Positions 58,627-64,000 of a stretch of 64,000 nucleotides of DNA are shown in pieces. The notes below the pieces were generated by a model that was given only the letters and a program-made list of their open reading frames with translations, ran no database searches and had not been told where the DNA came from. The stretch's first letter is position 1, and every line of letters begins with the position of its first letter. The translations under genes were made by a program, and so were the position numbers. This DNA comes from Ligula intestinalis (taxonomy: Eukaryota > Platyhelminthes > Cestoda > Diphyllobothriidea > Diphyllobothriidae), in assembly GCA_036362985.1 (NCBI GenBank), contig JAYGXS010000003.1, positions 65,161,822 to 65,225,821 on the forward strand. The letters run 5' to 3'.

Positions 58627-59821
58627 CTACTTTATTGCCTTAGTTTTGGTCTGCTTTTTGTGTGTAAAACTCAGCGTTATTGGCTGTCTCCAGAGGAATG
58701 ACCTCTGGGTGGTGATGATTTCCCCGTTCATTATTCGCAGGTTTCTCTCGCCCGCATTGAATTTCCTGTGGAATTCGGTTTTCAGTGCCCTCCACTTATC
58801 CCTCTCGACCGAAGAGTACTGCCGCTGAAAAAACACCATTGGGTACTTGTTCCTTAGTGGCGATTTCGTGTTGAACAGTAGCTTCGCTTGTTCTTCGTGC
58901 TTAAGTATAATTTTTATTGGTCTGGGTTGACCCGAGTCCGTATATGGATCCTTCTTCCGGCCCATCCTTAATGCTTTTAGGACGGGGACCTCCATTTCTT
59001 TATTTTCATGTAGGAGAACTTTAATGTTTCCACGAAATAAATCCATATCATGGTCAATCCTATTCTTTGGGGTCTCCGAAGAAGATTCAGGCATGCCTTG
59101 TATGACGATGCACTGGCTGCGATTAAATAACGGGCTACGAGGTTTATTAGTGGACCCTACCGACGTGTGGGTATCAGCGACTTGGGCTGTGAGATCCCTA
59201 AGCTCCGGAATTTGATAATTGGGAGGATTCGACAGCTCCTCTTTTTGTGCCAAGATCACCTTTTTGTGTGGTAGTCGGTGGCGTCTTGTGCTTTTTGGGA
59301 GACGCAACCAGACTAGCTCTTACTGGTATCTTAGACACCGCCTGCTTGGTTTTTGGGACTGTGTTAAGCCTGACTTCCTTTGACTTAGCAAAATGTTCAG
59401 TCCCTTCATCGTGGTCTGCTAGTCTAGTGGCAACACCGTCTGTCTGTTGGCCCAACGTACAGGGTTCGACTCCCGGGTCTTCTACATTTTCATGATTTTC
59501 TGACTCTTCGACTAGGTTAAATTCCACTACTGGTTCTGCTGTAGTTTGCTTATGGAAAATGGAAACCTCCTCTGTTTTCTTCGTCTTGGCCTTTTCTCGG
59601 CTTTCAGTCGCTTCCGAAATCGAGCCATGCGTTAGAATATGCAAAAGTGACTTCAGTTCCGCTAATTCTGTTTTGAGGCATACCATATCCTTCTGCATGA
59701 CGGAAAATGCTTTGGAAAGTTCCACGTCTGACATGCCATCTCGGTCTTCGTACTTTGTGTCTATTGAGCTCCGAGGACATCTAGGCCTTTTAGCAGGGCG
59801 CAATTTGATTGCGTTAACCAT
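58627..59821 (-). pseudogene. CR1-like ORF1, one frameshift (copy B)
   Basis: Two overlapping frames cover the whole protein: 59821-59198 and 59307-58627, so one frameshift near 59200-59300 separates them. Residues 33-63 form a coiled coil (VELSKAFSVMQKDMVCLKTE..LKSLL), typical of ORF1 trimer or dimer formation. Residues about 110-140 (DPGVEPCTLGQQTDGVATRL...) are encoded by the antisense strand of a tRNA-like module. The second frame carries RSQCIVIQGMPESSSE, NIKVLLHENKEMEVPVLKAL, RPIKIILKHEEQAKLL and FNAGERNLRIMNGE, which I infer to be the RNA-binding domain of this ORF1 type. Only copy B allows the full protein to be followed. Confidence 0.8.
59402..59490 (+). pseudogene. Second tRNA-like module, inside ORF1 of copy B
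   Basis: Perfect A box (TAGTCTAGTGG, 59420-59430) and perfect B box (GGTTCGACTCC, 59463-59473) at tRNA spacing, antisense to ORF1. Acceptor and anticodon arms are not convincing, so it is tRNA-derived, not a decoding tRNA. Confidence 0.55.
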
Positions 59822-59883
59822 GCGGTTTCTACCCTCAAAATTGCGATTTGGCTTATATCTGAATTAAATCAGTGGAAACCGTG

Positions 59884-59960
59884 CGCCTTCGTGGTCTAAT
59901 GGCAACGACCAATGCCCGCGAACCATGGGTTTTGGGTTCAAATCTCACTCACGGCAGACT
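59884..59960 (+). pseudogene. tRNA-like module antisense to CR1 copy B
   Basis: A box TGGTCTAATGG (59892-59902) is perfect and the B box (59935-59945) has one change. The acceptor strands (GCCTTCG and TCACGGC) pair at five of seven positions, better than in copy A. The anticodon loop again lacks U33. Same place relative to the element as 1919-1993. Confidence 0.6.
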
Positions 59961-60819
59961 TTTTACGCGTTACGCTGTACGTTTAGTTTTGCTTCTTACC
60001 ATAGATCGAAGTAAAATTAAACGATATTCAAGCTCTATGCAAAATGTTTAAAGTGATTAACTGTATGGAAAGGATATTGGAACGACTCAGCCGTTTGTAG
60101 ATAGCTGGGATCCCTGAGAATTGTTGACGGAAGGCGGTCACGGAGATGTTGCTCGTTTTGACTATTGCCTGTCGTGGCTTCTGAGGTTGAGGATGTTGTG
60201 AAGATGAATCCAATAGCTAATAACGAGTGTCTGCCAGAGTGCTAGCTGGTCCGAAATCCCGAAAATAGTATTTTCCATGGAGGACGAGAAATTTGAACCG
60301 CAATTTGAAGCGCGTACTTGTTACAGATAGGTAGAAGAAAATAATTAATTTGGAGAAAGGTCCTTCAAAGCACCAACCCTCGCGCCCTGGCTAGATGTTG
60401 CCCTGATTTAATCAGCAAATGTTTGAAAGCAGGTACTGCGTACGCATCAGGAGCTGAGGCAAAAAGGAAAGGTGGGAGTCATACTAATTGCGTTCAATTT
60501 TTCTTATCTAAGCAGCTGTTATGACCCTGCTAACAATTGTATAATTTTATTGGTCCATTTAGTAAAGTCTTGCATAGATAACAAAAATAGACAAAAGATC
60601 GATAAATGAAAATAGTTGATTGATTTTCCAGGTTACCTAAGTTCACTTAATTGCAATTGATATTTTTTCCTCCCTACGGTCCTTAAAAAACGTGGCATGA
60701 GGCTGCACGGTTTGATAAAGGCAGTTATTAGTTGAGTTCACCCAACAAATATTTTCAGCTTTTCTCGGCCACCATACTACCCGAACAGGACTGTGCTCCT
60801 TCCTGCCTTTTGAGAAGAT

Positions 60820-60957
60820 TGCTGGTAAAATAAGTGACTGCCCAAGAAGGATTCCCTATGCAATCCACGTGGTATCTACTAAATCCTTAACAATTTTTTC
60901 AAAGGAATTATTTTAATATGCCAACCCTCAAAGAATTAATTGTGCATTTTAATCCTC
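60820..60957. repeat. Left arm of the foldback element
   Basis: Near-perfect reverse complement of 62147-62284, with only scattered single-base differences. Confidence 0.85.
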
Positions 60958-62146
60958 CTAACTCCTGTTCATTTGTGAAGCGTATCGGGACATTTAATGG
61001 GTAAATGAGTAATGATATAGTAGTTCAATGAAAATATCATAATGAATAGTACGTATTTTAGGGCGTTGCACTGAAACCGCCAACCAGAAATTGCTGTGGC
61101 AAATCTTTTGCACATAATTGAATAATGGAAGCATGACACAGCATAAATACAACTAAGAATGTTAAGTGTACAGTCACCGAATTCGTTACGGGATGAAGAC
61201 ATTTTCCTGTAGCTTGGGGCTCACTCTCGAACCTTACCAGTAAATACACAGTGGCTTTTATTAAAGATAGCAGAACATTACCAAAAAAGGCAACGAAGAC
61301 GTCACTAGCCATTTCTGGCATAAAAGCTCTCATCACCTAGCCATATTCAATCTCAAGTTTTCAACCCCACTGAGTTCCAAACCCATGGTCAGTTGGTTAG
61401 AACAACAAGGTCACAGCTCAACGCTTAAGACGGCGGAATTCTAATAAACCGGTTGCCGTTTCGGGCATCAGGATTTAACGAGCTTGGAGTTTGTTGATGA
61501 ACGTTCACCTAACGCTGAAGTAACTCGTCTGCTCGCTCTGCCTTTGGCCCAGACAGAGGCTCCAAAAACCCTAACAGCTTTTTGCGTTAGCAGTCAGGTG
61601 CGCGTTCATCAACGAGTGACAAGATCGCCTGACCTAAACCGGCGAGACAACCAGTTCGCAGATTAATTGTTATGACTTTTGAATCTGATTAATAAGGTCT
61701 CAAATTTGAGGCTCGGGTGGGACACCATTTGTGCGACTGGCCAAAGGCAGCAAAAAAGCCAGAAATAGTCGTTTCGGTCTCCATTGTCTTTGCCAGCAAT
61801 ATAATCTCCCTACTTATACAAACTAAGAGCTAATGCTCACGGCTTCTACGCCAGAATTGGCAGCTTTAGCCTCCCTTGCCTCTGTCGGTAAATAACATGA
61901 AGGTAATTTGATATAGTTTTGAAAACCTCAGCATTCGTGGTAGATTCCGACTCAAGAGAGCAAGGAAAGACTTTAGTATAGCCACCGTTCTATGCAGTTG
62001 AAATAGGAGGCTCCACTGAAAGCAGTCATTTTTATAAAATCTGGGCCAATTTGCTCGCCCAGCTTAACGCGACACGTTAAATCCACAACTTCTTTTACAG
62101 AAATTTGAGTGCAGGATTTTCTAAGTACTGAATCTGCAGTCCACCA

Positions 62147-62284
62147 GAGGATAAAAATGCACAATTAATTATTTGAGGGTTGGCATATTCAAATAATTCC
62201 TTTGAAAAAATTGTTAAGGATTTAGTAGATTACACGTTGATTGCATAGGGAATCCTGCCTTGGCAGTCACTTACTTTACCAGCA
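62147..62284. repeat. Right arm of the foldback element
   Basis: Partner of 60820-60957. Confidence 0.85.
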
Positions 62285-63470
62285 TTTGTGGATTTCCATA
62301 TATTGCTGGATAGGTAAATTGGCCAAAGTGTGATTCAATTCATGGCTTCCGCTGACGCCTCGTAACTCAACTCTTTAGGGAGCTAAATGCACTAAAGCCG
62401 TCTCCTTGATTTTGAAAGCTCGCATCGCACTGAGGCCACTAATCTTGAAATGACTGGGAGGAATAAACTAGCTAAACCTGCCAATCTGCCTATAAATTGA
62501 TATTCTTTTTTGAATCGGGAAACAAATTTATTGTGAGATTACTAAGAACGAAAAAATCAGATTTTCCTATTTTGATATTCATAAATAACGCAATTATTCG
62601 TATTTAAATGATGACATAATTAACAAGTCATTAAAAAAGGGAAAAGGATAGCATTTTGCGTTAAAGAATCAAGGAGCATTTGCAGTCACTACTTGTCGGA
62701 CCTTTCAGCCATAATTTTATTCTCCATGTAGACTAACGAAAATACGGAGAACGGCTCAGGTAACAAGAGTGATTAACTGCAGGTCGAACCGCGTCGGATG
62801 TACTGTTTTTGCGTTAACATCAAAGAGTCTCCGAAAAAGGCAGATTATTTAATATTTTCAACACAAGTCGCTGCAATGTAACGGACAGAAAATAGTATCC
62901 AGCTGAAATTTTCAACATACACTGGCCCCCAAATCAGAATTTTTTAAATGACGTAAATAATCATATCAGTGCTTAATGCTTAAAGAAGATTTCCAAAGTA
63001 ACATAAAGTAACTGCCGTAGCGGGCTCCATTTGTGTCTTTTGAAGTCGTATTTCTGTCATAATTCAGTAGGTTTATTAGAAGCACTGGATCACCTGATGG
63101 TTCGCTAATGAACATGTTAAAATGTCTCATCAAAAATATCAACGTATTAAACAACATCAAAGTGCTCAAAAATTAGGTGAAAATAAGAACTAGTAAATTT
63201 TAAATCAACGAATTGAACCTTTACACATATTCATAGCTATATAGAGAATCGCACAGTGGTTTTCTCTAATTTTCATATCAATGCCAGAAAACGCCCCAAG
63301 AAAAGCTAAGTTGCAATTTTATAAAGCAATAAGTTACGGCTACTCTCATGTTTTGCCAGCTTGTGAGTCACTCACAATTACTTAATGTACACCATGCGTG
63401 GATTTTTTATTAAATATTGGTCAAGGGCTCACAAAGAAAGACTAAATTTCATCACGGACACGGCAACCGT
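62285..63470. other. No gene seen
   Basis: AT-rich DNA between the foldback element and the host gene 3' end. No motif. Confidence 0.4.
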
Positions 63471-63474
63471 TACA

Positions 63475-63797
63475 GGGAGAGAGAATACACGCTTTATTGA
63501 AGATGAACAATCATACATTTTCAGCAAAAATGACTCCATTCACGGAGAGCAAAGGATATTTTAAGCAATGGCTCATAGTAAAATGTAAAAGGTCATGTAT
63601 TACACAAAATTAAAGTTTTACACAATATCCACATCTACTATGGAGACAGATCAGTTTTCAACTTCTCAATTTTCGCTTCTTCGCACGTGAGGTAGCGTGC
63701 TAGGAATGGGAGTACAGAGTGTTGATATGCTGATGTGCGGCAAGACATATAACGCCAAGTCTCGAGGCATTGGACCTGTAGACTTCCCAACCATTAG
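63475..63797 (-). other. Probable 3' UTR of the host gene
   Basis: Runs from the stop codon at 63800-63798 to about 20 bases past an AATAAA at 63498-63493. Length and layout fit an animal 3' UTR. Inferred, with no transcript data. Confidence 0.5.
63493..63498 (-). promoter_or_regulatory. Poly(A) signal AATAAA
   Basis: Canonical hexamer on the minus strand, about 300 bases downstream of the exon stop codon. Confidence 0.5.
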
Positions 63798-63967
63798 TTA
63801 AGAGTTGAGAAGGTGAGCGACCTCAGTAAAGATGCGATCGGCAAATTGTTTGGCCGTTTTAAAGTGACGCTGTTTTAAAATGTCAGCTAAAATATAGGAA
63901 ACAGCGGCAGCTGAAAAGAGCATTCGGAGGCTGCGTTTAACAATGACGAGGTATTTTTTAAGGAAGG
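63798..63967 (-). CDS. Probable last exon of a host gene, partial
   Basis: Minus strand frame ending in TAA at 63800-63798. The 55 residues after the likely splice site read FLKKYLVIVKRSLRMLFSAA, AVSYILADILKQRHFKTAKQ, FADRIFTEVAHLLNS. Composition and codon use look like an ordinary helical protein and unlike the chance AT-rich frames elsewhere. A pyrimidine-rich stretch ending TTTTTCCAG (63976-63968) is a good splice acceptor; another CAG lies at about 63980. The frame also stays open to the window edge, so the exon could be longer. It has a poly(A) signal downstream. I do not recognise the family, and the rest of the gene lies beyond 64000. Confidence 0.55.
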
Positions 63968-64000
63968 CTGGAAAAATAACTGGAGAGCAGTTAAGAGTGA

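Larger units (their letters stand above)
55465..60305 (-). mobile_element. CR1-like non-LTR retrotransposon, copy B
   Basis: Same element as copy A (1554-6395) in inverted orientation about 49 kb away and better preserved in ORF1 and in the reverse transcriptase. Order on the minus strand: 5' region with an antisense tRNA-like module (59884-59960), ORF1 (59821-58627), ORF2 (58575-55725), 3' UTR with the internal duplication, and the tail CTGAACTATACTGAACTATC followed by AATAAAA near 55465. Similarity with copy A covers the whole length and includes shared lesions. Confidence 0.87.
60820..62284. mobile_element. Foldback element with 138-base inverted arms
   Basis: The left arm (60820-60957) and right arm (62147-62284) are close reverse complements: both contain GCTGGTAAA.TAAGTGACTG, GATTCCCTATGCAATC.ACG, AAATCCTTAACAATTTTTTC and ATGCCAACCCTCAAA.AATT. 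The 1189-base spacer has no transposase. It does hold two copies, in opposite orientation, of a GTTGATGAACG...CACCT segment (61486-61515 and 61582-61619) that also occurs in the PLE remnant at 16269-16310. It could be a MITE-like DNA element or a composite of PLE pieces. No target duplication was found by eye. Confidence 0.7.

Noticed and set aside
61455..61480. CCTGATG-CCC-GAAACGG on the minus strand as a minimal hammerhead
   Set aside because: The base after CTGATG is not A and there is no room for stem II. Too weak to call.
1..64000. CRISPR arrays, LTR retrotransposons or retroviral genes, rRNA genes, prokaryotic operons
   Set aside because: No regularly spaced repeats, no gag-protease-integrase motifs or paired LTRs, no rRNA-like sequence and no ribosome binding site organisation were seen.

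Overview
The window looks like repeat-dense, AT-rich intergenic or intronic DNA from an invertebrate animal. A flatworm (fluke or tapeworm) is my best guess. The guess rests on the style of the retrotransposons: CR1-like non-LTR elements with a coiled-coil ORF1, and three kinds of Penelope-like elements (PLEs) with GIY-YIG domains and hammerhead-like tails. No search was run, so the taxon stays open. There are no operons and no prokaryotic genes. Almost every long reading frame that makes sense belongs to a mobile element, and almost all are broken.

Layout. 1-420: PLE tail debris and a good hammerhead ribozyme candidate between two TA microsatellites. About 1554-6395 (+): CR1-like copy A. 6790-7575 (+): decayed PLE. 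7620-16200: no gene seen. 16200-22800: three PLE copies of one subfamily (two + and one -) plus the tail of an RTE-like reverse transcriptase at 20855-21330 (-). 26369-26500 and 30011-30122: PLE tails arranged as hairpins. 32470-35010 (-): the longest PLE, with reverse transcriptase and GIY-YIG remnants. 44210-45240 (+), 49322-50392 (+) and 51820-52200 (-): more PLE pieces. 50440-50613 and 52420-53200 (-): mariner/Tc1 transposase remnants. About 55465-60305 (-): CR1-like copy B, inverted relative to copy A. 60820-62284: a foldback element with 138-base inverted arms. 63475-64000 (-): probable last exon, 3' UTR and poly(A) signal of a host gene that runs off the right edge.

How the parts relate. 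The PLE copies in several places carry a short hammerhead-like core (CTGANGA ... GAAA-NN-UH) in sense orientation at the 3' end, and two of them also have an antisense copy at the 5' end, so the element is bounded by inverted ribozyme-bearing repeats. Both CR1-like copies carry the same unusual 5' structure: two antisense tRNA-like modules with good Pol III A and B boxes, one upstream of ORF1 and one inside the ORF1 reading frame. The two CR1 copies also share at least four in-frame stop codons, so a defective lineage appears to have been copied. These two observations are the most interesting in the window.
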